Positions 34,091 through 46,216 of a DNA stretch of 64,000 nucleotides are shown here, in pieces. Position numbers and translations under genes: made by a program. A model generated the notes under the pieces. That model saw nothing but the letters and a program-made list of their open reading frames with translations, was not told the DNA's origin and searched no databases. The DNA is from Ceratotherium simum simum (lineage: Eukaryota; Chordata; Mammalia; Perissodactyla; Rhinocerotidae), in contig NW_004454229.1 of the NCBI RefSeq assembly GCF_000283155.1, forward strand, positions 7,826,534 to 7,890,533. Direction: 5' to 3'. Each line of letters begins with the position of its first letter. The first letter of the stretch is position 1.

Positions 34091-35285
34091 CCAAAAACCT
34101 ATGTGTATTTAAGGATTTTATTTTAATGTAATGAAATGTTGGTATTAACAGTATTTTGTAAGCTTGTACACAATATAGAATTCGAAAACAAGTGAAACTG
34201 AATATATAATACAAATAGAAATATTTATGCATAGTAAAAATCAAATTAAAATGTTATAAAAGTATAGATGTTAAACATATACTATAAACATATACTATTT
34301 TAATAAATAGGATAAAAACAATGAACACGACACAAGAAAATTTAATCATAAAAATTTGGAAGTGAAATTTGAATTATAAAATGTACTATCTTAAAAACAG
34401 CACCAATTTTATATTGGTTGGAAAGGCACTGTTTGATGAGGAGATGGTTGCCTTTAGTTTTATCTATTCTTGGAGATTCTATTCTTGTAGATGTAGCAGA
34501 GAAAACTATATCAAAGCTAAGGGCTCGCTCATTTGAAGATGAAGGAGGTAGCTTATAAGTACAAGAACCAAAAACGCTTCCTCTGGAAGATCAAAGTTTC
34601 AATGCTTGAAAAAAATTGTTCAAATAAGTACTCAATTTTTCCCATTCACTGTAGTTACCTTTGTATTCCATGTGTTTGGGAATTTCCCACCTGGAGTGAG
34701 AATCAGGGCTGCTCTGGAAGCATTCCTTTACTAATTGTCACTTTCTTCTTCCTCACCATCTCTTGCAGATTACAGAGCCAGAGTACATGTTCTAAATGGG
34801 CTTGATTTTGTTCGATTTGAAATGTAAATATTGTATATAACCACCTGGGTAGACCCAAGATATAAATAATTGGGATTTCAGAGCTTGTAAAACTCTGCAA
34901 TAATGCTATCACACACAAAAATCAATATTTATATAAAAATAGCTTGGTGCTATGGATTTCCAAAAACCAGTATCACAAACTCTACAATTTGATTAATCTC
35001 TGCACAGGACTTGGTGGATTTATTTCTTCGAATATTTACTACACACCTTTTAGGGCCCAGGCATATGCTGACTCAGATGTGCGCACAGCCAGAGCCAGGC
35101 CACTTTTCTCGTGCAGCTGCTGCTGCGGTGGGGGAGCAGGCACTGAGTAAACACAAATGTGCATCACTGATTGTGACGACTGCTTGGAGGAGAGGAGCAG
35201 TGCCCACGGAAGAGTGTGGCAGGAAACGTAACCTAAATCAAGGAGTTCCCGAAAGTCATATGAACAGAAGCCTGAAACCTGAGTG
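34091..35285. other. No recognised feature
   Basis: AT-rich to 34,500, then single-copy-looking DNA. Frames of 90 and 96 codons (34533-34805; 35011-35301) have no identifiable domain. A run of 'gctgctgctgcgg' near 35106 is not long enough to be a triplet repeat. Confidence 0.35.
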
Positions 35286-35289
35286 GGAA

Positions 35290-35460
35290 TTAGCAGATTG
35301 AAATTGGGGAGGTGGAAAGAAATAAAAGCGTTCTATGCAGAAGAAATAGTGCATGCTGAGGTCTTGAGGCAGAAAGAACTTAAGGTTATTTAGCTCCTCT
35401 AGGAGACTGAAATAAGCTAGTTTTTCCCCTATGCAAAGACGTGCTGGGAGAGTAGTGTGG
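35290..35460 (-). repeat. L2 LINE fragment, antisense, decayed
   Basis: 'agtgcatgctgaggtcttgaggcagaaagaac' (shortened) is close to the reverse complement of the L2 'cagggcctttgcacatgct' region. Confidence 0.4.
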
Positions 35461-35708
35461 AACAAGAGGAGGCGGAGGTAGGCTTGAAGGGCAGTGCCCT
35501 CCCATTAGGGCTACAGCCAGTCTCTAAGTAGCCTCAGTGCAAATTAGGAAAGGCTCCCTCTCTGGGCAGATGAAACCCCACCCACAGGACTTGGTAAACA
35601 GAGCACAGGATGGATTTTAACCCTAGTACTCCATTGGCCTGTGTGTAATGCACACTGGTAGGTGATGGACTTAAGTGATATTATTCAACATGTTCCAAAA
35701 GTGAGACT

Positions 35709-36335
35709 TATCAGTTTCCTATTTCCGCATAACAAGTTACCTCAATACTTAGTGGCATAAAACAAGAAAACTACCATCTCTCATAATTTTTGAGAGTCAG
35801 AAATTCAGAAGTGGCTTGACTAGGCAGTTCTGGCTCAGGGTTCCTCAGGAGGTTTAGTCAGATCTTGGCAGAGGCTGCAGGATCCAGTTCCAAGGGGACT
35901 CGCTCATGGGGTGGGCAACCATTCTGCTTTGCATGAGATGGAGGGGTTTCCAAGGATGTAGAACTTCCAGTGCTAAATCCAGGGGTGTATCAGGCAAACT
36001 GGGATAACTGGTTACCCTACTCACTCAACTCACGGCTGGGGAGTTGGCGCTGGCTGTCTATGAGAGGCCTTGGTTCATGGAGAGTCTCCACCATTCTGCT
36101 TGAGTGACCACACAGCATGGCGAACGCTTTGTGCTAGAGTGTAAGTGATTAAAGAGAGCAAGGTAGATGCTGCAATGCCCTTATCACCTTGCATGGAAGT
36201 CACACATTGTCATCTCCATCAGTCTATTGGTGACATAAACCAGCTCTGATCTAATGTGGACGGAGACTACACAAGATAGTCAATATCGGGTCACAAGGAT
36301 TATTAGGGGTCATGTTGGAGACTGCCTATCATAAT
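35709..36335 (+). repeat. Unassigned eutherian interspersed repeat, about 0.6 kb
   Basis: Begins 'tatcagtttcctatttccgc' and continues 'ataacaagttacctcaatac', 'ttagtggcataaaacaagaa', with '...ggctcagggttcctcaggagg' inside and an ending 'ttggagactgcctatcat'. The start, body and end wording fit one common mammalian repeat, but I cannot name it reliably. No frame is open. Confidence 0.55.
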
Positions 36336-36984
36336 TTGTTTGAAAGAGGGGGAAGGTGGAACTAGGAGAGTCTTAAACAAGACTAGTTGAGAAATATTAG
36401 TGATTTGGACTATAGCACTGGCAGAGTGATGAAGTAAATAGATATGATATAATAATTGGACATGTAATTAATAGGACCTTTTATAGGCTGAACAATACAT
36501 ATCCATTCCTTTGTAGTCTTAGATCCATGTGTTGAAATGGTTGATCACCGGGTTCTTAGAATAAGCTATCCAATTCAGTTCACTTATAGTAAGTACCTAC
36601 TATGTGCCATACACATAGTATGGACTGGGAGTTTTAAGGCATTAGATTTCATTTGAGCTTCCCATTTTACAGATTGTTTAGCAGTTATGTAACTCGCCTA
36701 AAATCAACAGCTAATGAGTGTTGGAACTGGATCCAAACTCTGGGATTTACGACAGGCAAGTCCATGATATTTATGTTTTCTTAAACAACTAAATATTCCA
36801 CGCATTTTTAAAGATATGGGCTTCTATTAATTATCTAATAAAGAATAATGAGGCTATTTTCATTTCTAAGTCAAGTAGTACAATTCTTCTCACATGTTAA
36901 AAGCATTTTCTCTGACTTTTTAAATAGTTCAACACTATAAACCTATGGTGTACCCATAGGTTTGCCATATATGGTCTATGGTTT
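36336..36984. repeat. Decayed L2 and MIR antisense fragments (about 36565-36760) in unassigned DNA
   Basis: Near 36585-36620 'agtacctactatgtgccatac' is antisense L2 3' end. At 36655-36745 'cccattttacagattgttta' and 'caacagctaatgagtgttgg' are antisense MIR. The rest is unassigned. Confidence 0.5.
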
Positions 36985-37120
36985 AATAGCACAAACCTAT
37001 ATCCATCTTACAGATGAGGATCCAAAAGGCTACATGATGTGACAATGATCTCAGGGATATTTGTAGTCATTGGCAAAGCTCATCCCCAGTGCTCTTTCCA
37101 TTGTGCCACAGTGCCTTCCT
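36985..37120 (-). repeat. MIR SINE, antisense
   Basis: 'ccatcttacagatgaggatcc' followed by 'cagtgctctttccattgtgcc' (shortened) gives core and head of antisense MIR. Confidence 0.6.
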
Positions 37121-37199
37121 CAGAATCATGAGGCTTCCTAGGTCAGAGGGACAAAGGACAGGAGTGAAAAAAGGGGATCACTCACTCTCCTTCATAGGG

Positions 37200-37410
37200 A
37201 GACAAAAGTGAAGACCATGCTCTTTAGAACCAGAGACCTGAGTTCAAATCCCGGCTCTACTACTTACCAGCACTGTGTCCTTGGGAAACTTATTTCAGCT
37301 CTTGGAGCCTCAGTTTCTCCTTTAGTAAAATAGGGATAATTACAGTTACCTTCGAGTTGTGCAAGGTTTAGATGCGTTAGGATATATTTAGAAAAACACT
37401 CGTAGATGCC
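37200..37410 (+). repeat. MIR SINE, well preserved
   Basis: 'ccatgctctttagaaccagag', 'ttcaaatcccggctctact', 'cttgggaaacttatttcagc' and 'cctcagtttctcctttagta' keep almost the full MIR order, ending near 'tttagaaaaacactcgtaga'. Confidence 0.8.
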
Positions 37411-37864
37411 ATGTCCACTGTCAGAATTAATTCAAGTGTCCTCTTCTTGTCCCCTTGATCACCCAACTCTAGGTTCCCTTTGAGGCATATTTGCCTCAGT
37501 TCAGTGTTTCAGACACTTGGTGAGATTGGAGGAAAGAGTTTCTCTCCTGGTCTGTGAGCCAGAGCTCTGATTAAAATGCCTGAGGGGGATTTGGAAATGT
37601 ACATATCTCCCCTAGCATGCACCATCCAGAGGCACTGCGCAGATCTCTCAGGCTTGAAGCTGTCAATACATGGCCCTTGCTCAGGAGCCTGGCAGTAACA
37701 AAGGGGTCTTCACATATCTTTGGACCACATTTTCCTAATACGCTTATTTTAAGTTTGGATGTTATTGTGTTTCTCTTCCTTGTAGGCTTTTTTCAAAACT
37801 TGGAATGGATAACTACACATTCTAAAACTATGAAATCTAATATATATTAAATTACTTTTGTAGT
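37411..37864. other. No recognised feature
   Basis: A 77-codon frame (37617-37850) with a hydrophobic stretch has no recognisable family. I see nothing else. Confidence 0.35.
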
Positions 37865-38015
37865 GTTTTCCGATTTACAAGGCCTTTTCACATATGTTCT
37901 GTTGTTTCATCTTGAAATACCGTGGGAAATAGAAAGAACATGAGTTAGTTCCATCTTACAGATGGGCCTGGGCCCAGAGAGGAATTAATAAGTCTGGAAG
38001 GTGATTCAGAGGTAG
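37865..38015 (-). repeat. MIR SINE, antisense
   Basis: 'tacaaggccttttcacatat' leads to 'ccatcttacagatgggcctg' and 'gcccagagaggaattaataag', i.e. the antisense MIR core and tail. Confidence 0.6.
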
Positions 38016-38938
38016 GCGAGAAGATAAGGGTAGCAGACAAGAGAGGAAAGATGTCACAGGCAGGGTTTTAAAAGACAATTTTGGAGAAGTTTGAGAGAAT
38101 GAAGGAAGATTAGGGCACAGCTGCTGGTTGGGTGTGTGTGTTGGATTGCGGGAAATGTGTAGATGAGCTGACTACCTGGAGAACGCATTTACGATGATTT
38201 GTTGTGTGCTGTGAAGGGGATCCTTACTTGGCATTGTTCAGGAGACTGCAGTGAAGACTTCAATTACCCTTTAAATAATTTTTGGAGGTTAATCTGATTT
38301 CTTCTGATAATGACACTATGCTGAAGGGGATCACAGACTATCTCAGCTTTGTATAAGCTATATAAATAAAAACTCCTTGAGGCACAGATTGAAAACTAAT
38401 TGTTACACACTAGTGTGTTTCTCCACAGTTAAGAACTTCAGGTGTCTTCTACGTCTAATGTTCCATCAATCAGTATTCTTTGAAATCCAATTAGAATGTC
38501 TACTTTCTAAGCCAAGTGGAATATAGAATGATACAAGTAAAATCCTAGCAATTTGTGAATAGTGAATAGAAATTCTAGTGAATAGTGAATGATATAGGTA
38601 AAAATTCTATCCTATAAGTCTTTATTAAATGGTCACTTCCTTTTCTATTAACAATGAGTGTTTGCATTTGAAAAACAAATGTCTCCATGTGTGACAGAGA
38701 ATTAGCTCTGCTTGTTATCAGTAATTTACCTAAATCAGAGAGCGTAGTCCAGGTCTATCTAGTCCAAGAACGTGCTCTCTCCATTCTACACTGAATTGTA
38801 ACAGCAGATCAGTTTGTAATCAGGGACGTACAAGTGATGATATATCATACATTACAAAGTTTAATCACTGAAATTACTCTAGATTCATACTAATGGCATG
38901 GAAATAATTGTATGATAAAAAGCTACTTACATGGGAGG
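38016..38938. other. No recognised feature
   Basis: Unassigned DNA upstream of the L1 nest. A small direct repeat 'gtgaatag' is present at 38556-38586. Confidence 0.35.
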
Positions 38939-38939
38939 G

Positions 38940-39713
38940 ATGGAGTGATGCCAGCAAGACGGCAGACTAGGAGGCTCCAGGCCCTCTTTCCTCCACAAAA
39001 ACATCAAAACACACAACAGCCGATTGACCAAAATAACTTTGTGGGAGCTCTAGAAACCAGTTAAAGATCTGCAGCCACCAAGAGAATGTCCACCCAAGAA
39101 AAAGCTACACTCAGAACAGGAGAAAATTTTGTTGCATTTTTGCTCATTCTTTCCTTACTCCCTCCCCAGTGTGGCCCCATGGTCAGGAGGAAGCCACCCA
39201 ATTCTCAGTTCCTCCTTTGGGACTGAAGGAAGAGAGCGAACCTTATTTGCAACATTCTGGCTCATCTGGGGGCTGCTCAAGGAGGACTAGTTTTCGTCTC
39301 ACCTGACCTGGAGCTCTGACGGGAGTGACGACTTAGTTTGGATATCAGGTTGGAGCTGATGAAAAGGAGCGGCAGCTGCCCTGGCACTTGAGCCCTTCAG
39401 AGGGACTTCAGGCTCATGAACGCCTGGGGGCAAGACATTATGGGCAGAGGAATACAATAGAATATCTAAGGCCCTGAGGAGAAGCAGACTCGGGGAATCT
39501 TAAAGAGATTAAGACATTTAAAAGCTGCTGCGTGCAGGGGAATTGGGGAAAAAAACCAGCATGCACAGGTCCAAGAAAGACAAGCCTAGAAAAGGCCTGA
39601 GAAGTCTTAAAGCCCTCCTTGCCCCCTAGGCTGATTAGTGAACGTCTTCCTCTGCACTGAGGCAATCCGCAAAGACTGGGAGAGGTGGCTATTTTTTCTA
39701 ATGCCCCATTTTC
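38940..39713 (+). mobile_element. L1-A (outermost LINE-1), 5' UTR piece, sense
   Basis: This is the first part of the oldest L1 of the nest. It opens 'ggagtgatgccagcaagacg', followed by 'gcagactaggaggctccagg', the usual style of an L1 5' UTR start. It continues with 'gaccaaaataactttgtggg' and ends 'agaggtggctattttttcta'. The element resumes at 52109 at the next consensus position ('aaatgcccaattttcaac'). The 18 bases at 39696-39713 are duplicated at 52109-52126. The 135-codon minus frame 39845-39438 straddles the joint and is meaningless. Confidence 0.8.
39696..39713. repeat. TSD, left copy, of L1-B
   Basis: 'ttctaatgccccattttc' here and 'ttcaaatgcccaattttc' at 52109-52126 match at 16 of 18 bases. 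This is the length expected for L1 target-primed reverse transcription and marks L1-B as one 12.4-kb inserted block. Confidence 0.85.
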
Positions 39714-40149
39714 TGTTTTCCAGCTGTATTGAGATTTAACTGACAAAGTTGTAATATATTTTAAGTGTACAACGTGATGATTTGATATACATTTTGAATG
39801 GATTCCCACCATCGAGTAAATGAACACATCCCTCACCTCAGACATGTGCCTTTAAAAAAATTTTTGTGTGGGAACATTTAAATTCTGCTCTCTCAGCAAA
39901 TTTCAATTATACAATACAGTGTTATCAACTATAGTTACCACGTTATACATTAGATCCTAAGATCTTACTCATTTTATAGCTGAAAATTTGTACCCTCTTA
40001 CCAGTCTCCCCCTATTTCCCCTACCACTCTGGTAACCACCATTCTATTGTTTCTGCGAGTTCGACTTTTTGAAAAATTCCGTGTGTAAGTGATACCATGC
40101 AGTATTTGTCTTTCTCTGTCTGGCTTATTTTACTTAGCATAATACCCAC

Positions 40150-40210
40150 TAGTTTCATCGATGTTGTAAATGGCAGAGTTTCCTTCTTTTGCAAGGCTGA
40201 GTGTTATTCC

Positions 40211-40247
<37 letters not shown>

Positions 40248-42969
40248 CCCACATTTTCCTTATCCATTCATCTGTCAATGAACATTTATGTTGTTTCCAT
40301 ACCTTGGCTATTTGAATAATGCTGCTATGAACTTGAGAGTATAGATATTTCTTGGGGATTATTTTGTCTCCTTTGGGTATATACTCAGCAGTGGGATTGC
40401 TGGATCACATGGTAATTCTATCTTTAGTGTCTTGAGGAACCTCCATACTGTTTTCCATAGTAGCTGTGTCAGTTTACATTCCCACCAACAGTGCACAAGT
40501 GTTCCCTTTCCTCTGCATCCTCCCCAGCAGTTGTTATCTCGTCTTTTTGATAACAGACATTCTAACAGGTTGAGAGGTGCTATCTCATTTTGCTTTTGAT
40601 TTGCATTTCCCTGATAATTAGTGATTCTGAGGACCTTTTCATGTGCCTGTTGGCCATTTGTATGTTTTCTTTGGAAAAATGTCTGTTCAGGTCCTTTGCT
40701 CACTTTTTTAATTGTTTTGTTTTTTTTTTTTTTTGCTATTGAGTTGTACAAATTCCTTGTACATTTTGGATGTTAACTCCTTGTGGATATGTGATTTGCA
40801 TATATTTTCTTCCATTCCATAGGTTGCGTTTTCATTTTGTTGATTTTGCTGTGCAGAAGATTTTTTGTTTGATGTAGTCCCATTTGTTTATTTTTACTTT
40901 TGTGGCCTTTGCTTTTGGTGTCAAATTCAAAAAGTTATTGCCAAGACCCGTGTCAAGAAGCTTAACCTTTATGGTTTCTTTTAGGATTTTGAGAATTTCA
41001 GGTCTTATGTTCAAATCTTTAATCTATTTTGAGTTGATTTTTGTGTATGGTGTAATATAGGAATCCAATTTCATTCTTTACCATGTGGATATCCAGTTTT
41101 CCCTATTTATTGAAGAAACTATTTATTGAAGTGATGATCCTTTATCCATTGTATATTCTTGGCCCCTTTGTTGAAAATTAATTGACCATTTTTGCATGGG
41201 TTTATTTCCAGGCTCTCTATTCTGTTCCATTGATCTCTGTGTCTGTTTTTATGCCAGTACCATACTGTTTGGATTACTATAGCTTTGTCATCTAGTTTGA
41301 AATCAGGAAGTGTGATGCCTCCAGCTTTGTACTTCTTTCTCAGGATTGCTTTGGCTATTTGCGTCTTTTGTGATTCCATACAAATTTTAGGATTGTTTTT
41401 TCTATTTCTGTGAAAAATGCCATTGAAATTTCAATAGAGATTGCATTGAATCTGTAGATTACTTTGAGTAGTACGGACATTTTAGCAATATTAATTATTC
41501 CAATCCATGAACATGGGATATCTTTTCATTTTTCTTCAATTTCTTTCATCAGTTTTTCATAGTTTCCAGCATACAGATTTTTAACCTCCATGGTTAAGTT
41601 TGTTTTTAAGTATTCTATTCTTTTTAATGCTGTTGTAAATGGGATTGTTTTCTTAATTTCTCTTCTGAATAGTTTGTTGTTAATGTTTAGAAATGCAGCT
41701 AACTTGTGTATATTGATTTCATATGCTGCAACTTTATTAATTTATTAGTTCTAGTAGTTTTTTTGGAGGAGTCTTTAGGGTTTTCTATAAATTCTATCAT
41801 GTCCTCTGCAAACAGAGACAATTTTACTTCTTCCTTTCCAATTTGGATGCTTTTTATTTCTTTTCTTGCCTAATTGCTCTACTGAGGACTTCTAGTACTA
41901 TGCTGAATAAAATTGGTGAGAGTGTGTGCCCTTATCTTGTTCCTGATCTTAGAAAAAATACTTTCAGCTTTGCACCATTGAGTATGTTAGCTGTGGGCTT
42001 ATTATCATTTGGTCTTTATTGTGTTGAGGTATGTTCATCCTATACCCAGTTTGTTGAGTTTTTAATCATGAAGAAATGTAAAATTTTGTCAAATGCTTTT
42101 TCTGTTATCTATTGAGATCATATGATTTTTATTCTTTATTAATGTGGTGTATCACATTGATTGTGTATTTGAACCATCTTTGTATCCCTGGGATAAATCT
42201 CACTTGATCTTGGTGTATGATCCTCTTAGTGTACTATTAAATTCAGTTTGTTAGTGTTTTGCTGAGGATTTTTGCTTCTATGTTCATCAGGGATATTGAC
42301 CTGTAATTTTCTTTTCTTGTAGTGTCTTTGGTTTTGGTATCAGGGTAATGCTGGCTTCATAAAATAAGTATGGGAGTGGTCCCTCCTCTATTTTTTGGAA
42401 GAATTAGAGAAAGATTGGTATTAAGTATTCTTTAAATATTTGGCAGAATTCACCAGTGAAGCCATCTGATCCTGGACTTTTCTTTGTTGGGAGATTTTTG
42501 ATTACTGATTCAACCTCCTTACTGGTAATTGGTCTGTTCAGATTTTCTATTTCTTCAGGATTTAGTCTTCATAGGTTATATGTTTCTAGGCATTTATCTA
42601 TTTCTTCTGGGTTATCTAATTTATTGGCATATATTTTTTCATAGTAGTTTCTTAGGATCCTGAGTATTTCTGTGTTATTAGTTGAAATGTCTCCTCTTTC
42701 ATTTCTGATTTTGAGTCTTCTTCTTAGTCTAGCTAAAGGTTCGTCAATTTTGTTTTTTTCAAAAAAAAAAACAGCTCTTAGTTTCATTGATCTTTTATAT
42801 TGTCTTTTTAGTCTTTATTTCCACTCTGATCTTGGTTATTTCCTTCCTTCACACTTTGGGCTTTGTTTGTTCTTTTTCTAGTTCTTTGAGACGTAAAGTC
42901 AGGTTATTGAGATCTTTTTTCTTAATGCTGGCATGTATCACTATAAACTTCCCTTTCAGAACTGCTTTT
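40150..42969 (-). pseudogene. LINE-1 ORF2 relic of L1-B (RT and C-terminal parts)
   Basis: On the minus strand, 40751-40359 gives the cysteine/histidine-rich C-terminus ('N-N-C-W-G-G-C', 'H-C-W-W-E-C-K-L', 'W-R-F-L-K'). 41379-41119 gives '[15 protein letters not shown]'. 42787-42569 gives the region before the RT domain. At 41801-41812 the catalytic FADD block reads F-A-E-D, so the first aspartate is glutamate. Stops and frameshifts divide it into at least five frames. The N-terminal endonuclease should lie in the 42970-43759 gap. Confidence 0.85.
40213..40245 (+). repeat. (TG)16 microsatellite inside L1-B
   Basis: About 33 bases of pure TG lie where other L1 copies have a short alternating TA/TG string (16365-16383 and 44326-44346). 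It is bounded by 'gttattccat' and 'accccacatt'. Confidence 0.95.
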
Positions 42970-43759
42970 NNNNNNNNNNNNNNNNNNNNNNNNNNNNNNN
43001 NNNNNNNNNNNNNNNNNNNNNNNNNNNNNNNNNNNNNNNNNNNNNNNNNNNNNNNNNNNNNNNNNNNNNNNNNNNNNNNNNNNNNNNNNNNNNNNNNNNN
43101 NNNNNNNNNNNNNNNNNNNNNNNNNNNNNNNNNNNNNNNNNNNNNNNNNNNNNNNNNNNNNNNNNNNNNNNNNNNNNNNNNNNNNNNNNNNNNNNNNNNN
43201 NNNNNNNNNNNNNNNNNNNNNNNNNNNNNNNNNNNNNNNNNNNNNNNNNNNNNNNNNNNNNNNNNNNNNNNNNNNNNNNNNNNNNNNNNNNNNNNNNNNN
43301 NNNNNNNNNNNNNNNNNNNNNNNNNNNNNNNNNNNNNNNNNNNNNNNNNNNNNNNNNNNNNNNNNNNNNNNNNNNNNNNNNNNNNNNNNNNNNNNNNNNN
43401 NNNNNNNNNNNNNNNNNNNNNNNNNNNNNNNNNNNNNNNNNNNNNNNNNNNNNNNNNNNNNNNNNNNNNNNNNNNNNNNNNNNNNNNNNNNNNNNNNNNN
43501 NNNNNNNNNNNNNNNNNNNNNNNNNNNNNNNNNNNNNNNNNNNNNNNNNNNNNNNNNNNNNNNNNNNNNNNNNNNNNNNNNNNNNNNNNNNNNNNNNNNN
43601 NNNNNNNNNNNNNNNNNNNNNNNNNNNNNNNNNNNNNNNNNNNNNNNNNNNNNNNNNNNNNNNNNNNNNNNNNNNNNNNNNNNNNNNNNNNNNNNNNNNN
43701 NNNNNNNNNNNNNNNNNNNNNNNNNNNNNNNNNNNNNNNNNNNNNNNNNNNNNNNNNNN
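42970..43759. other. Assembly gap (790 N) inside L1-B
   Basis: All bases are N. The flanks are L1-B ORF2 on the left ('aacttccctttcagaactgc') and inter-ORF spacer on the right. The same interval in L1-C (from its 3' end to the 'ggttaccatgagg' spacer block) is about 4.17 kb against about 4.19 kb across this gap, so the gap size is realistic. It should hold the endonuclease half of ORF2. Open frames of 378 and 296 codons reading through N are artefacts. Confidence 0.95.
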
Positions 43760-44325
43760 TTGTTTTTGGCTATTTTATAGTTCCTTTATTCCTTTTTTCT
43801 GCTCTTGCTCTCTTCTTTTGTGATTTGATGGTTTTCTGTAGTGGTATGCTTAGATTCCTTTTCCTCATCTTTTGTGTATTTACTATAGATTTTTGCTTCG
43901 TGGTTACCATGAGGCTTACATAAAACATCTTATAGTTATAACTGTCTATTTTAAGCTAATAATTTTGTTTTTTACTTATTTTATTGAGGTCATGTTGGTT
44001 TATAACATTGTGTAATTTCAGGCATACCTTATTATCAGTTTCTGTACAGTACATCATGCTCACCTTCAAGAGTCTAGTTTTTATCCATCACGATACATAG
44101 GTGTCCCTTTACCCCTTTTCCCCACTCCACCCTCTTCCCTTTGATAACCATTAATCTGTTCTTATCCTTGAATTTGTTCATCTTCCACATATGAGTGAAA
44201 TCACACGGTATTTGTCTTTCTCTGTCTGGCATATTTCACTTAGCATAATACCCTCAAGGTGCATCCAGATTGTTGCAAATGGCACAGTTTTGTCTTTTTT
44301 ATGGCTGAGTAGTATTCCATTGTGT

Positions 44326-44347
44326 ATGTGTGTATATATATATATAC
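44326..44347 (+). repeat. Short TG/TA microsatellite in L1-C
   Basis: 'gtatgtgtgta' followed by '(ta)n' sits at the same L1 position as the (TG)16 at 40213. Confidence 0.85.
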
Positions 44348-46191
44348 ACCACAGTTTTTTTATTCATTCTTCCATTGATGGTCACTTGGGTTGCTTCCAT
44401 GCCTTGGCTATTGTGAATAATGCTGTGATGAACATAGGGGTACATAAATCTCTTTGAATTGTTGATTTCATGTTCTTTGGATAAATACTCAGTAGTGGGA
44501 AGCTGGATCATATGGTATCTCTATTTTTAATTTTTTGAGAAATCTCCATACTGTTTTCCATAGTGGCTGCAGCAGTTTGATTCCTGCCAACAGTGTATGA
44601 GGGTTCCCTTTTCTCTACCTCCTCTCCAACATTTGATATTTTTTTGTCTTGTTAATTATAGCCATTCGGGTGGTCATAAGGTGATGTCTCATTGTAGTTT
44701 TGATTTGTATTTCCCTAAGAATTAGTGATGTTGAACATCTTTTCATGTGTCTGTTGGCCATCTGTATATCTTGTTTGGAAAAATGTCTGTTCATATCCCC
44801 TGCCCACTTTTTGATCAGGTTTTTTGTTGTTGTTGAGTTGTATGAGTTCTTTATATAGTTTGGAAATTAATCCCTTGTTGGATATATGATTTGCAAATAT
44901 TTTCTCACAGTTGGTGGGTTGTCTTTTCGTTTTGTTCCTGGTTTCCTTTGCCTTGCAGAAGCTCTGTGATCTGATGTAGTCCCATTTGTTTATTTTTTCT
45001 TTTGTTTCCCTTGCCTGAGTAGACATGGTGTTCACAAAGATACTGCTAAGACCGATGTCAGAGTGTACTGCCTATATTTTCTTCTAGCAGTTTCATGGTT
45101 TCAGGTCTTACATTCAAGTCTTTAATCCATTTTGAGTTAATTTTCATATATGGTGTAAGATAATTGCCTACTTTCATTCTTTTGCCTGTGGCTGTCCAGT
45201 TTTCCTAACACCATTTATTGGAGAGACTTTCCTTTCTCCATTGTATGTTCTTGGTTCCTTTGTTAAAGACTAGCTGTCCATAGATGTGGTTTTATTTCTG
45301 GGCTTTCAATTCTGTTCCATTGATCTGTGTGTCTGTTTTTGTGGCAGTACCATGCTGTTTTGATTACTATAGCTTTGTAGTATATTTTGAAGTTGGGGTG
45401 ATGCCTCCAGCTTTTTTCTTTCGTCTCAGGATTCCTTTGGCTACTTGGGGTCTTTTGTTTTTCCATATAAATTTTAGGATTCTTTGTTCTATTTCCATTA
45501 AGAATGTCATTGAGATTCTGATTGGGATTGCATCGAATCTGTAGATTGCTTTAGGTAATACAGACATATTAACTATGTTTATTCTTCCAATCCATGAGCA
45601 TGGAATATCTTTCCATTTCTTTATGCCTTCTTTGATTTCTTTCAGTAATATCTTATAGTTTTCAGTGTATAGGTGTTTCACCTCTTGGTTACATTTATTC
45701 CTAGACATTTTATTCTTTCTTTTGCAATTGTAAGTGAGATTGTATTCTTGACTTCATTCTCCTTGTTTATTATTAGTGTATAGAAATGCAACTGATTTGG
45801 GTATGTTGATTTTGTATTCTGCAACTTTGCTGTAGTTGATTATTTCTAAAAGTTTTCTGACGGATTCTTTAGGGTTTTCTATATATAGAATCATGTCTCC
45901 TACAAACAGTGAGAGTTTTACTTCTTCCTTTCCAATTTGGATTCCTTTAATTTCTTTTTCTTGCCTAATTGCTCTGGTTAAAACTTAGCGTACTATGTTG
46001 AATAAGAGAGGCGAGAGTGGGCACACTTGTCTTGTTCCTGTTCTCAGAGGAATGGCTTTCAGTTTTTCACCATTAAGTATGATGTTGGCTGTGGGTTTGT
46101 CATATACGGCCTTTATTATGTTGAGGTACTTTCCCTCTATAACAATTTTGGGTTTTTATCATAAATGGATTTTGGATCATGTCAAATGCTT

Positions 46192-46216
46192 TCTCTGCAT
46201 CTATTTGATGCAGAGA
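46192..46216. repeat. 10-bp-arm inverted repeat created by an in-frame insertion in L1-C ORF2
   Basis: Left arm 'tctctgcatc' (46192-46201), loop 'tattt', right arm 'gatgcagaga' (46207-46216). Most L1 copies run from the left arm straight into 'tattgagatgatcatgtg'. Here about 12 extra bases add four codons (S-L-H-Q-like) before I-D-A-E-K-A-F-D without shifting the frame. Confidence 0.8.

Noticed and set aside
39438..39845. 135-codon minus-strand frame
   Set aside because: It crosses the junction between the L1-A 5' UTR and the L1-B 3' UTR, so it cannot be an ancestral gene.
42787..43923. Very long open frames of 378 and 296 codons
   Set aside because: They exist only because 790 N are read as open; the real parts on both sides are antisense L1.
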